From CAZIKB01 sp964539665 (lineage in GTDB: Bacteria > Zhuqueibacterota > Zhuqueibacteria > Oceanimicrobiales > Oceanimicrobiaceae), in the NCBI GenBank assembly GCA_964539665.1, contig CAZIKB010000044.1, positions 1 to 47,655 on the forward strand: 47,655 nt of DNA, read 5' to 3'. Under the pieces are notes generated by a model that made no database searches, was not told the origin of the DNA, and saw only the letters and a list, made by a program, of their open reading frames with translations. Position 1 is the stretch's first letter; each line of letters starts with the position of its first letter. Below are positions 8,380 through 15,727 of the stretch, piece by piece. Position numbers and translations under genes: made by a program.

Positions 8380-9915
8380 ATGAAAAAAAAGCTATTTAAG
8401 AAGTTGCTCATCGCTAACCGAGGTGAAATCGCAGTGCGTGTAATTCGCGGTTGTCAGGAATTAGGCATCTCTACAGTAGCAGTATATTCTGAAGTAGACC
8501 GTTTGGCCCTTCATGTTCGCTTGGCTGATGAAGCCTATTGTATCGGCCCGGCGCCTTCCAAGGAGAGCTATTTGGTGCAGGAAAAACTGCTTGATGTTGC
8601 AAAAAAATCAGGTGCGGATGCTATTCACCCCGGCTATGGATTTTTGGCAGAAAATTCAGAATTTGCCCAAAGGGTAGCTGACGCGGACTTGATATTTATC
8701 GGTCCAGCCCCGGCCGCCATTAAACTTATGGGAGATAAAACGTTAGCCCGTCAATGCATGCGCCAGGCAAATGTACCGATTGTACCAGGAACAGAAAAAC
8801 CTTTGAAAGATGTAGATTCTACTTTAGAAATGGCAAAGGAACTACATTATCCTGTTTTGTTGAAAGCCGCAGCCGGAGGCGGTGGCAAAGGGATGCGGAT
8901 TGTTATGAAAGATGAAGAAATGCCTTCCGCATTCAGAGCGGCGCAATCGGAGGCCGAGTCTGCTTTTGGCGATGGCCGTATTTACATTGAAAAATATTTG
9001 GAAGCCCCGCGGCATATTGAATTTCAAATTTTAGCTGATCATCATGGAAACGTGGTGCATCTATGTGAACGTGAATGCTCCATCCAACGACGTCACCAGA
9101 AAATTATCGAGGAAGCGCCTTCCTGTGTTTTAGATGAAAATCTGCGCAGGAAAATGGGGGAAACCGCTGTCCAGGTTGTTAAAGCCTGTAGTTATCAAAA
9201 TGCTGGTACAGTTGAATTTATGGTTGATGAAAACCTGAATTTTTACTTCCTGGAAATGAATACACGTTTGCAGGTTGAACACCCGGTTACTGAGATGATT
9301 ACCGGGTTGGATCTGGTAAAAGAACAAATTCATATAGCTTCTGGTGAAAAATTAGGCTACGACCAGGAAACTATCCAGTTCAATGGACATGCAATTGAAT
9401 GCCGTATTTATGCTGAAGATCCCGCAAATAATTTCTTACCATCCACTGGTAAGATAGAATACATGTCACCCCCAAATGGTCCGGGAGTACGGGAAGATAG
9501 CGGATATTATTCAGGGAGCGAGGTGACAATGTATTATGATCCCCTTATTTCAAAATTGATCACCTGGGGCAGAAATCGCCAGGAAGCTATTCAAAGAATG
9601 AAAAGGGCGTTGCAGGAATATCAAATATTTGGCGTCGAGACCTCTATCCCATTTTGTTTGCAGGTGATGAATCATGCGAAATTCATAGCTGGCGAGTTTG
9701 ATACCCATTTTATAGAGAATGAATTTCTAAATAACCAGGACTGGGTAAAACAATCTGAATCAGGAAAGGACCATGAGCAGCAGATAGCCGCTTTAGGGGC
9801 AGCATTGTTTGATGTTCAGTATAAAAGCAGCCAGCCAAAATCTTATGATTCTAACTCAAAAAATAAAACAAGCCAGTGGAAATTGATAGGGCTCAGAAAT
9901 AATTTACGTGACTGA
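8380..9915 (+). CDS. accC: Biotin carboxylase subunit of acyl-CoA carboxylase
   Basis: It carboxylates biotin on a carrier protein using ATP and bicarbonate. The 511-residue protein has the ATP-grasp layout: LLIANRGEIAVRVIR at the start, HPGYGFLAEN, the glycine-rich loop AAAGGGGKGMRIV, and the catalytic segment EMNTRLQVEHPVTE. It is about 60 residues longer than E. coli AccC, with a tail ending SQWKLIGLRNNLRD as in alpha subunits of propionyl-CoA carboxylases, but without the biotin domain (no AMKM-type motif). ATG 8380 is preferred over GTG 8371, which lies inside the STAS gene. With pccB it would make methylmalonyl-CoA; the biotin carrier must be encoded elsewhere. Confidence 0.93.
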   Translation: MKKKLFKKLLIANRGEIAVRVIRGCQELGISTVAVYSEVDRLALHVRLADEAYCIGPAPSKESYLVQEKLLDVAKKSGADAIHPGYGFLAENSEFAQRVADADLIFIGPAPAAIKLMGDKTLARQCMRQANVPIVPGTEKPLKDVDSTLEMAKELHYPVLLKAAAGGGGKGMRIVMKDEEMPSAFRAAQSEAESAFGDGRIYIEKYLEAPRHIEFQILADHHGNVVHLCERECSIQRRHQKIIEEAPSCVLDENLRRKMGETAVQVVKACSYQNAGTVEFMVDENLNFYFLEMNTRLQVEHPVTEMITGLDLVKEQIHIASGEKLGYDQETIQFNGHAIECRIYAEDPANNFLPSTGKIEYMSPPNGPGVREDSGYYSGSEVTMYYDPLISKLITWGRNRQEAIQRMKRALQEYQIFGVETSIPFCLQVMNHAKFIAGEFDTHFIENEFLNNQDWVKQSESGKDHEQQIAALGAALFDVQYKSSQPKSYDSNSKNKTSQWKLIGLRNNLRD

Positions 9916-10093
9916 ATAAATCATCTTAATGTTTTGTTTTTAATCTCTTTTGCTGACATAAGTAGCAATTTAAAAAATGCTTGCAATAATCTGCTAAAAT
10001 GGTTAATTTTCCACTACATGAAAGAGGAACTGAGAATAAAAACATTGACGGTATTTTTAATAATTATATTCAATCTAAGCCAATTATTGTATT

Positions 10094-10366
10094 ATGCATA
10101 AGATAGACCTTCAAGAAAGAGATATTCCGGTTATTAAATCGAGCCTTGAATTAAAAAAACGGGCATTAGAATTTAACCTCACTCGATATCGAGAGCATTT
10201 GGAAATGTTCGAAAAACAATATAATATGTCATCAAAGAATTTTTTAAAAAAGTTTGATTCGGGAGAGTTGGGTGATGATCCTCAGTGGTTTGAATGGCAA
10301 TATTTCATTGGAGTTTTTGAGGAAAGTGTGCTATTATTGAATCACATTAATAAAATTCAGTTATGA
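10094..10366 (+). CDS. Small helical protein, putative TumA-like antitoxin
   Basis: This 90-residue, charged, mostly helical protein reads MHKIDLQERDIPVIK...ENLTRYREHLEMFEKQYN-like in style, with a central WFEWQYF motif. It overlaps the next gene by four bases (ATGA), the usual layout of a toxin-antitoxin pair. Small helical proteins of this kind accompany DUF6516/TumE proteins. The assignment rests on its partner and the coupling rather than on a motif of its own. Confidence 0.6.
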   Translation: MHKIDLQERDIPVIKSSLELKKRALEFNLTRYREHLEMFEKQYNMSSKNFLKKFDSGELGDDPQWFEWQYFIGVFEESVLLLNHINKIQL

Positions 10367-10731
10367 CAATTGAGGAATATTTAGATGAATTTGAGAGTAA
10401 AGTAAAGGAATTTGACCGCATAATAGTCAGTTCTAAATTAGATAAGGAAATTGATTTCAATTTAACACGAGGTTATTTAAAAGGTCGAATTATATTTGTT
10501 GATGGTACTGAATTAGAATTCATGGAGCAGTTACCTGTTAATTTGACCAAATATAGATTTCATTATATGGATTCTGCAAATCAACTAATTCTTCGTTGGG
10601 ATAGCGCACCTCATTTTCGTCAAATAAACACATTTCCGTTTCATTTACATAAACCTGGTGGAGTAGAAGCTCATCCATCAATTACTTTAGTAGAGGTTCT
10701 TAATCTGATTAAAGATTTGATTGACGTGTAG
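10363..10731 (+). CDS. TumE-like (DUF6516) putative toxin
   Basis: This 122-residue protein contains the pattern YRFHYMDSANQLILRWDSAP followed by HFRQINTFPFHLHKPG and a C-terminal VEVLNLIKDLI helix. This layout (a Y-x-Y/H strand, RWDxAPH, a histidine-rich FPxHxH segment) is that of the DUF6516/TumE family, paired with small antitoxins in putative type II modules. The first codons overlap the upstream gene (ATGA). The reading frame is intact, unlike two other toxin genes in this window. Family recall is from memory; the biochemical activity is not stated. Confidence 0.65.
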   Translation: MTIEEYLDEFESKVKEFDRIIVSSKLDKEIDFNLTRGYLKGRIIFVDGTELEFMEQLPVNLTKYRFHYMDSANQLILRWDSAPHFRQINTFPFHLHKPGGVEAHPSITLVEVLNLIKDLIDV

Positions 10732-10766
10732 AAATATTATAACTTGCATATTAAGGTTTTTGATAA

Positions 10767-11720
10767 TTGAATACTTACAATAATTTAATTGAAAATTTTC
10801 TACAAGGCGATCGACGAGCTCTTTCCAAAATTATTTCTCTGGTTGAAAACGAAAATTCTAATTCAGCCAGCCTGCTTGATTCCCTGTATATGAAAATCGG
10901 ACATTCCTATCGTGTCGGAATTACAGGTCCTCCTGGCGCTGGTAAAAGCACCCTGGTAGATGAGATGACCAAATTGTATCGACAGCAAGAAAAAACAGTC
11001 GGCATTATTGCTGTGGATCCTACGAGTCCCTTCACAGGCGGGGCGTTTTTAGGAGACCGCATTCGCATGAAAGATCATTCTTTGGATGAAGGAGTCTTTA
11101 TCCGCAGCATGGCCACCAGGGGCAGTCTGGGCGGGCTTTCACAAAAAGCCGATGACGCCGCCGATATTTTGGATGCTTTTGGCAAAGACTATGTTATATT
11201 AGAAACTGTCGGTGTTGGCCAATCGGAATTGGACGTGGTGGAAGTAGCTGATACTACGGTAGTGGTACTGGTGCCTGAGTCAGGTGATTCCATACAGGCC
11301 ATGAAAGCTGGATTAATGGAAATTGCTGATGTGTTCATATTAAACAAAGCTGATCGGGAAGGCTCACAAAGAGCTGCTGAAGAGATTCGATTGATGCTGC
11401 ATCTTCGATCTCAAAGTGGCTGGGAACCCATAGTTTTACCGGCCGTGGCTAACAGGGGAGAGGGAGTTAAAGAAATAATTGAGACTATCGAAGCACATCG
11501 GAATTATTTGGTTAAGAATAATATTCTAAATAAAAAAAGGCAGGAACGTATATTAAAAAAGATACGTGCAATTGTGAACTTAAGGCTGGAGGAAGCCTTC
11601 TGGGACGATTCAACCAGTGAAAAGCTCAGGGCGAAATTGGCAGATGACCTGGAATCATCTCCATATAAAATTGCAGAACAACTTTTGACGAACTTCAAAA
11701 GAAAAATGGGAGAAGTTTGA
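10767..11720 (+). CDS. meaB: MeaB/ArgK GTPase, methylmalonyl-CoA mutase chaperone
   Basis: MeaB is a G3E-family GTPase that protects methylmalonyl-CoA mutase and gates delivery of adenosylcobalamin. The P-loop GPPGAGKST is at residues 54-62. It is followed by VDPTSPFTGGAFLGDRIRM, the switch region with ETVGVGQSE, and NKAD for guanine recognition. Length (317) is normal. The likely start is TTG 10767, since the frame begins there with the family-typical LxxxFLxGDRRALSKxI; a weak AAGG lies upstream. The stop TGA overlaps the mutase ATG by one base (TGATG), so the two are translationally coupled. Confidence 0.95.
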   Translation: MNTYNNLIENFLQGDRRALSKIISLVENENSNSASLLDSLYMKIGHSYRVGITGPPGAGKSTLVDEMTKLYRQQEKTVGIIAVDPTSPFTGGAFLGDRIRMKDHSLDEGVFIRSMATRGSLGGLSQKADDAADILDAFGKDYVILETVGVGQSELDVVEVADTTVVVLVPESGDSIQAMKAGLMEIADVFILNKADREGSQRAAEEIRLMLHLRSQSGWEPIVLPAVANRGEGVKEIIETIEAHRNYLVKNNILNKKRQERILKKIRAIVNLRLEEAFWDDSTSEKLRAKLADDLESSPYKIAEQLLTNFKRKMGEV

Positions 11721-13387
11721 TGAGTATTAATGAGCATGAGAAAATTAAAGCAGCTAAAAATGAATGGGAATTCGCTAAGAATCAAAATTCCAAAGAGCGC
11801 GATGCAAAATATGTTACGGTCTCCAGTGAACCTATTGATATTCTGTATACACCAGATGATATCTGCGACATAGATTTTTTTAAGGACATTGGCTTTCCCG
11901 GGGAATTCCCATATACCAGAGGCGTTCATCATTCTATGTACCGTGGTCGACTCTGGACCATGCGCCAGTTCGCCGGTTTTGGAACAGCCAAAGACACAAA
12001 TAATCGATTCAAATATCTTCTTGAGCAAGGTCAAACCGGGCTTTCCGTTGCATTCGATTTGCCAACTTTGATGGGATTGGATTCTGACAATTCAAAAAGC
12101 CTGGGTGAAGTTGGAGTATGTGGTGTTGCTATTGATTCTTTAGCGGATATGGAAGCGCTTTTTGATGGCATCCCATTGGACAAGATCAGCACATCCATGA
12201 CCATTAATTCTCCTGCTGCAATTTTATTGGCATTCTATATCTGTGTCGCTGAGAAACAGGGCGTATCACAGGAGAAACTGCGTGGGACGCTTCAGAATGA
12301 TATATTAAAAGAATATATTGCGCAAAAAGAATTTATTTTTCCTCCGAAGCCTTCGATGAGAATTTTTGTGGACTCGGTGGAATACTGCACAAAATATGTT
12401 CCCATGTGGAATACCATATCCATAAGCGGGTATCACATTCGTGAAGCCGGCTCCACTGCAGTTCAGGAATTAGCTTTTACGCTTGCTGATGGATTTGCCT
12501 ATGTTGAAGCCTGCGTGGAAAGAGGCCTGAATGTCGATGATTTTGCGCCAAGATTTTCTCATTTTTTCAATTCCCACATTGATTTTTTTGAGGAGATAGC
12601 CAAATATAGAGCTGCCCGACGAATTCATGCTAAAAGAATGCGAAATAAATATGGAGCCAAAGATGAACGTTCCTGGAAATTGCGGTTTCACACCCAGACA
12701 GCCGGCTGTTCTCTGACCGGCCAGCAGCCTGAAAATAATATTGTGCGTACAGCTTTTGAAGCTTTGGCCGGAGTCCTGGGAGGCACCCAATCTTTACACA
12801 CCAATTCGTTGGATGAGACCTGGGCATTGCCATCCGAGTGGGCTGCTAAAATTGCTCTACGGACTCAACAGATTATTGCTCATGAAACCGGCGTTATAAA
12901 CACAATTGATCCTTTTGCCGGATCCTACTTTATGGAAAATCTGACCAACCGTATGGAACTGGAAGCCGAAGAATATTTTAATAAAATAGACACACTCGGC
13001 GGTGTTATTCCGGCCATTGAAAAAGGTTTTTTCCAGAGAGAGATTGCCAACGCGGCAAAAACATACCAGTATGAAATTGAGAAGAAAGAGCGCTTAATTG
13101 TCGGCGTCAATTCATTCCAGGAAAAAGATGAAAAATTAGAAATTCCAATATTAAGAATTGATCCGGAAGTAGGGGAGGTACAAAAGCGAAAATTAATTGA
13201 AATGAAGAAAAATCGCGATCAAGCAGAAGTTACCGAATGTTTGAAAATATTGCAAACCGCTGCAAATGATGGCTCCAATTTAATGCCGCATTTTATTGAG
13301 TGCGCCAGGGCCTATATCACTGTTGGTGAAATGATAGATGTATTGAAAGATGAATTCGGTGATTATCAGGAACCAGTAATTTTTTAA
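11720..13387 (+). CDS. Methylmalonyl-CoA mutase, large (catalytic) subunit
   Basis: It interconverts (R)-methylmalonyl-CoA and succinyl-CoA. The 555-residue protein contains only the TIM-barrel substrate-binding part: YTRGVHHSMYRGRLWTMRQF, SVAFDLPTLMG, SMTINSPAAILLAFY, HTQTAGCSLTGQQPENN and GGTQSLHTNSLDE are all family-typical. The B12 domain is a separate gene 21 bases downstream, the split arrangement common in archaea and many bacteria. ATG 11720 is preferred over the in-frame TTG one codon earlier. Methylmalonyl-CoA epimerase is not seen in the window. Confidence 0.95.
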   Translation: MSINEHEKIKAAKNEWEFAKNQNSKERDAKYVTVSSEPIDILYTPDDICDIDFFKDIGFPGEFPYTRGVHHSMYRGRLWTMRQFAGFGTAKDTNNRFKYLLEQGQTGLSVAFDLPTLMGLDSDNSKSLGEVGVCGVAIDSLADMEALFDGIPLDKISTSMTINSPAAILLAFYICVAEKQGVSQEKLRGTLQNDILKEYIAQKEFIFPPKPSMRIFVDSVEYCTKYVPMWNTISISGYHIREAGSTAVQELAFTLADGFAYVEACVERGLNVDDFAPRFSHFFNSHIDFFEEIAKYRAARRIHAKRMRNKYGAKDERSWKLRFHTQTAGCSLTGQQPENNIVRTAFEALAGVLGGTQSLHTNSLDETWALPSEWAAKIALRTQQIIAHETGVINTIDPFAGSYFMENLTNRMELEAEEYFNKIDTLGGVIPAIEKGFFQREIANAAKTYQYEIEKKERLIVGVNSFQEKDEKLEIPILRIDPEVGEVQKRKLIEMKKNRDQAEVTECLKILQTAANDGSNLMPHFIECARAYITVGEMIDVLKDEFGDYQEPVIF

Positions 13388-13408
13388 CAAATTGTTCTAA
13401 GGAGAACT

Positions 13409-13810
13409 ATGCAACGAAAAATCAGAGTTTTAGTGGCCAAAGCTGGATTAGACGGCCATGATCGAGGCGTTAAAGTAGTAGCCAGCGCTATGCGCGATGC
13501 TGGTTTTGAAGTTATTTATTCGGGTTTGCACCAAACCCCCGAAATGATTGTTGAGACCGCTCTGCAGGAAGATGTCGATGTGATGGGTATAAGTTTACTT
13601 TCGGGCGCCCACATGACGCTTTTTCCAAAGATTAAAAAACTTATGAAAGAGAAGGGATTAAACGACGTATTATTAACCGGCGGCGGCATCATTCCACCCG
13701 AAGATATGACAGCTTTAGAAAAAATAGGTGTGGGAAAACTGTTTGGACCTGGTTCAGTTACTACTGATATTATTTCTTATATTAAAGATTGGGTAGAGAA
13801 AAATCGTTAA
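13409..13810 (+). CDS. Methylmalonyl-CoA mutase, small B12-binding subunit
   Basis: This 133-residue cobalamin-binding domain has the DGHDRG motif at residues 15-20; His17 is the lower axial ligand of cobalt. Family-typical SLLSGAH and LTGGGIIPPED follow. It begins with a good ribosome-binding site (AAGGAG) and completes the split mutase together with the preceding gene. It ends the propionate block; about 75 bases later a different transcription unit begins. Confidence 0.95.
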   Translation: MQRKIRVLVAKAGLDGHDRGVKVVASAMRDAGFEVIYSGLHQTPEMIVETALQEDVDVMGISLLSGAHMTLFPKIKKLMKEKGLNDVLLTGGGIIPPEDMTALEKIGVGKLFGPGSVTTDIISYIKDWVEKNR

Positions 13811-13884
13811 ATATCCTACAAATGTGCAAAAGTGGGAATAACTAAATTTGCAGAGTTGTTTTTAAAAGAAAAATTAATAATACT

Positions 13885-13986
13885 ATGCTAAAGTTTATTT
13901 GTAAATTCATCTTTCATATTGACTCAAACGTCTGTGAGAGCTGTCGTGAATGTTTGTGTTGTTGTAAAACGAGAAGTGGGTTATGA
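13885..13986 (+). CDS. Cysteine-rich leader peptide, 33 aa, of the cys operon
   Basis: ATG 13885 opens a 33-codon frame ending at TGA 13984-13986. It contains seven cysteines, six of them within eleven codons (C17ESCRECLCCC27), including three TGT codons in a row at 13957-13965. It lies directly upstream of cysteine-biosynthesis genes, with an intrinsic terminator between. The codon run ends about ten bases before the 5' arm of an alternative hairpin, the spacing expected for ribosome-stall attenuation. There is no clear Shine-Dalgarno sequence, so it may be leaderless or weakly initiated. Poly-cysteine short ORFs with this role are known upstream of sulfur genes in mycobacteria; the role here is inferred. 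Confidence 0.65.
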   Translation: MLKFICKFIFHIDSNVCESCRECLCCCKTRSGL

Positions 13987-14029
13987 AAGTTTAATAAAAA
14001 ACATTATTGTAATTAAACTTAAAACCCAC
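13976..14029 (+). promoter_or_regulatory. Putative antiterminator hairpin of the cys attenuator
   Basis: GTGGGTT (13976-13982) pairs with AACCCAC (14023-14029), and AAGTTTAAT (13987-13995) pairs with ATTAAACTT (14012-14020), giving a 16-bp interrupted stem. Its 3' arm is the same sequence that forms the 5' arm of the terminator at 14021, so the two structures exclude each other. The leader stop codon lies inside the 5' arm region. A ribosome terminating there would disrupt this hairpin and favour termination, whereas one stalled at the Cys codons would leave it free to form. Confidence 0.6.
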
Positions 14030-14058
14030 ATTAAATAGAATGTGGGTTTTTTATTTTT
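14021..14058 (+). terminator. Intrinsic terminator ahead of the cysteine operon
   Basis: A perfect 12-bp stem AAAACCCACATT / AATGTGGGTTTT with a six-base loop is followed by TTATTTTT. It stands only about 20 bases before the cysM start, so it would block the operon unless an alternative structure forms. Confidence 0.85.
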
Positions 14059-14076
14059 ATATATCTTAAGTTATCC

Positions 14077-15057
14077 ATGTACACTTATTATAATAGGCCA
14101 TCTGTCGAATACAAAACCAGAGCCAGATCTGGTAAATTCAGCACCCAGGAAACCATAATTGAAAAAGTTGGCAATACGCCACTAATTGATCTGCAAACTA
14201 TTTCAAAATCAGTGCATCCTGTAAAAATTTATGCTAAAGCGGAGTGGTTTAATCCGGGCGGTTCCGTGAAAGACCGGGCAGCGTTGAACATGATTTTAGA
14301 TGGTGAGAAATCGGGAAAATTAACCCGAGAAAAAATCATTCTTGATGCGACATCTGGAAATACCGGCATTGCCTACTCCATGTTTGGCGCTGCTTTGGGG
14401 TACAAAGTGAAACTCGTAATGCCGTCAAATGCGGGTGAGGTGTTCAAACAAACGATTCAAGCCTACGGTGCGGAAATCGTTTATTCTAATCCGCAGCATG
14501 GTTCAGATGGCGCTATCCGGGAAGCAATCAGTCTATATGAAGGATCACCTGCACAATTTTTTTATCCTGACCAGTACAATAATCCAGCCAATTGGTTAGC
14601 TCATTATCATGGCACCGGACTTGAAATCATTCAGCAATCTCACGCCGAGGTGAACCATTTCATCGCGGGTCTTGGAACCAGTGGAACTTTTACAGGTACA
14701 GGGCGTCGATTAAAAGAATTCTATGATGACATCCAATTAATTTCTGTTCAACCAGATTCACCATTTCATGGTCTTGAAGGACTTAAACACATGGAAACTG
14801 CTATTGTGCCGGGTATTTATGCGCCTGAATTAGCCGACCAAAATATGGAGATTACCACAGAAGATGCGCAGCAAATGGTGAAACACCTGGCAAAAGTAGA
14901 AGGCATATTAGTTGGCATCTCATCCGGCGCTGCCATGGTCGCTGCGATGAAAGTGGCTGAAAACGTTGCTTCCGGAAATATCATCGTCCTGTTTCCGGAC
15001 AGCGCTTATAAATATTTTGACCAACGATTTTGGAGGGATAATAATAATGGCGCTTAA
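14077..15057 (+). CDS. cysM: Cysteine synthase, CysM type (PLP-dependent)
   Basis: A fold-type II PLP enzyme that replaces the leaving group of an activated serine with sulfide or a thiocarboxylated carrier protein. The PLP lysine is Lys65 in NPGGSVKDRAA; the phosphate/substrate loops SGNTG (93-97) and GLGTSGTFTGTGRRL are intact, and the C-terminus has ISSGAAMVAA and LFPDSAYKY. Next to a JAMM protease and a CysO-MoeZ fusion, this gene most resembles mycobacterial CysM, which uses O-phosphoserine and CysO thiocarboxylate rather than free sulfide. Substrate choice is inferred from context. It overlaps the JAMM gene by 11 bases. Confidence 0.9.
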   Translation: MYTYYNRPSVEYKTRARSGKFSTQETIIEKVGNTPLIDLQTISKSVHPVKIYAKAEWFNPGGSVKDRAALNMILDGEKSGKLTREKIILDATSGNTGIAYSMFGAALGYKVKLVMPSNAGEVFKQTIQAYGAEIVYSNPQHGSDGAIREAISLYEGSPAQFFYPDQYNNPANWLAHYHGTGLEIIQQSHAEVNHFIAGLGTSGTFTGTGRRLKEFYDDIQLISVQPDSPFHGLEGLKHMETAIVPGIYAPELADQNMEITTEDAQQMVKHLAKVEGILVGISSGAAMVAAMKVAENVASGNIIVLFPDSAYKYFDQRFWRDNNNGA

Positions 15058-15472
15058 AATTGCTCAAAAACATTTTGATTTGATTAAAGCTTATGGCGAA
15101 GAATCGTATCCTGATGAATGTTGCGGATTTCTGCTGGGTAAACAAAAGAATGGCGAAAAAGATGTGTTGTCAACTTTACCTTCAATCAATGCTAGGGAAG
15201 AAAGTGAACAATATCATCGTTTTTTAATTACACCTGAGACTTACTTGCAGGTTGCGAAACATGCAAGAGAACGGGAAATGGATATCATTGGATTCTACCA
15301 TTCCCATCCAAATGCCGAGGCTAAGCCTTCTGCTTATGATGTGGAACACAGTTGGCCATGGTATTCTTATGTTATTGTTTCTGTAAAAAATAATCGCGCT
15401 CAAGATATCACCTCCTGGATTTTAGAGGATGAGCGTATTAATTTTAAGCAGGAAAAACTCATTATTACTTAG
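15047..15472 (+). CDS. mec: JAMM/MPN+ metalloprotease, Mec-like
   Basis: This 141-residue zinc protease has the full JAMM motif: Glu24 in PDECCGFLLG, then His85-Ser-His87-Pro, Ser95 and Asp98. In mycobacteria Mec removes newly made cysteine from the C-terminus of CysO. ATG 15047 is chosen because a strong GGAGG lies 11 bases upstream and MALKIAQKHF is a typical start; the frame is open further upstream but only inside cysM. Here its carrier substrate is fused to the E1 enzyme encoded next, so the protease might also cut that fusion after its internal Gly-Gly. Confidence 0.9.
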   Translation: MALKIAQKHFDLIKAYGEESYPDECCGFLLGKQKNGEKDVLSTLPSINAREESEQYHRFLITPETYLQVAKHAREREMDIIGFYHSHPNAEAKPSAYDVEHSWPWYSYVIVSVKNNRAQDITSWILEDERINFKQEKLIIT

Positions 15473-15546
15473 TGCAGTTGAACCGCAAAAACAAATGAAT
15501 AAAACTGATGACGTTTGCAAAATAAATGAAGATTTGACTCTTAATA

Positions 15547-15692
15547 AGTGATTGAACGAATGCACAATTCTTACTGTCATTGCGAGTGTTTCTCAGCGAA
15601 GCAATCTCCCAATTAGTCAGGCATGAGATTGCTTCGGCAAAAAACGCCTCGCAATGACAACCAAAATGGCTAGTTTTCGTTCAATCGCTAAC
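15547..15692. repeat. Palindromic repeat family 1, copy B
   Basis: The inner arms TGTCATTGCGAG (15575) and CTCGCAATGACA (to 15659) lie within outer arms GATTGAACGAA / TTCGTTCAATC. The inner part is nearly identical to copy A at 7424-7507. It separates mec from the CysO-MoeZ fusion gene, so it could attenuate transcription between them. Confidence 0.8.
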
Positions 15693-15727
15693 TAGATTTA
15701 TTTATAAAATATTAAGGAGCTTGGCTC

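Noticed and set aside
10732..10766. Cobalamin riboswitch before meaB and the mutase genes
   Set aside because: The gap is only 35 bases, and no B12-box-like sequence is visible nearby.
13811..14076. T-box or SAM riboswitch upstream of cysM
   Set aside because: No T-box core (TGGNACCGCG) and no SAM-I type pattern was seen; the Cys codon run with alternative stems explains the terminator better.
14966..15046. Longer N-terminus for the JAMM protease
   Set aside because: The extra codons lie within cysM in another frame; ATG 15047 has a strong GGAGG and the normal family start.
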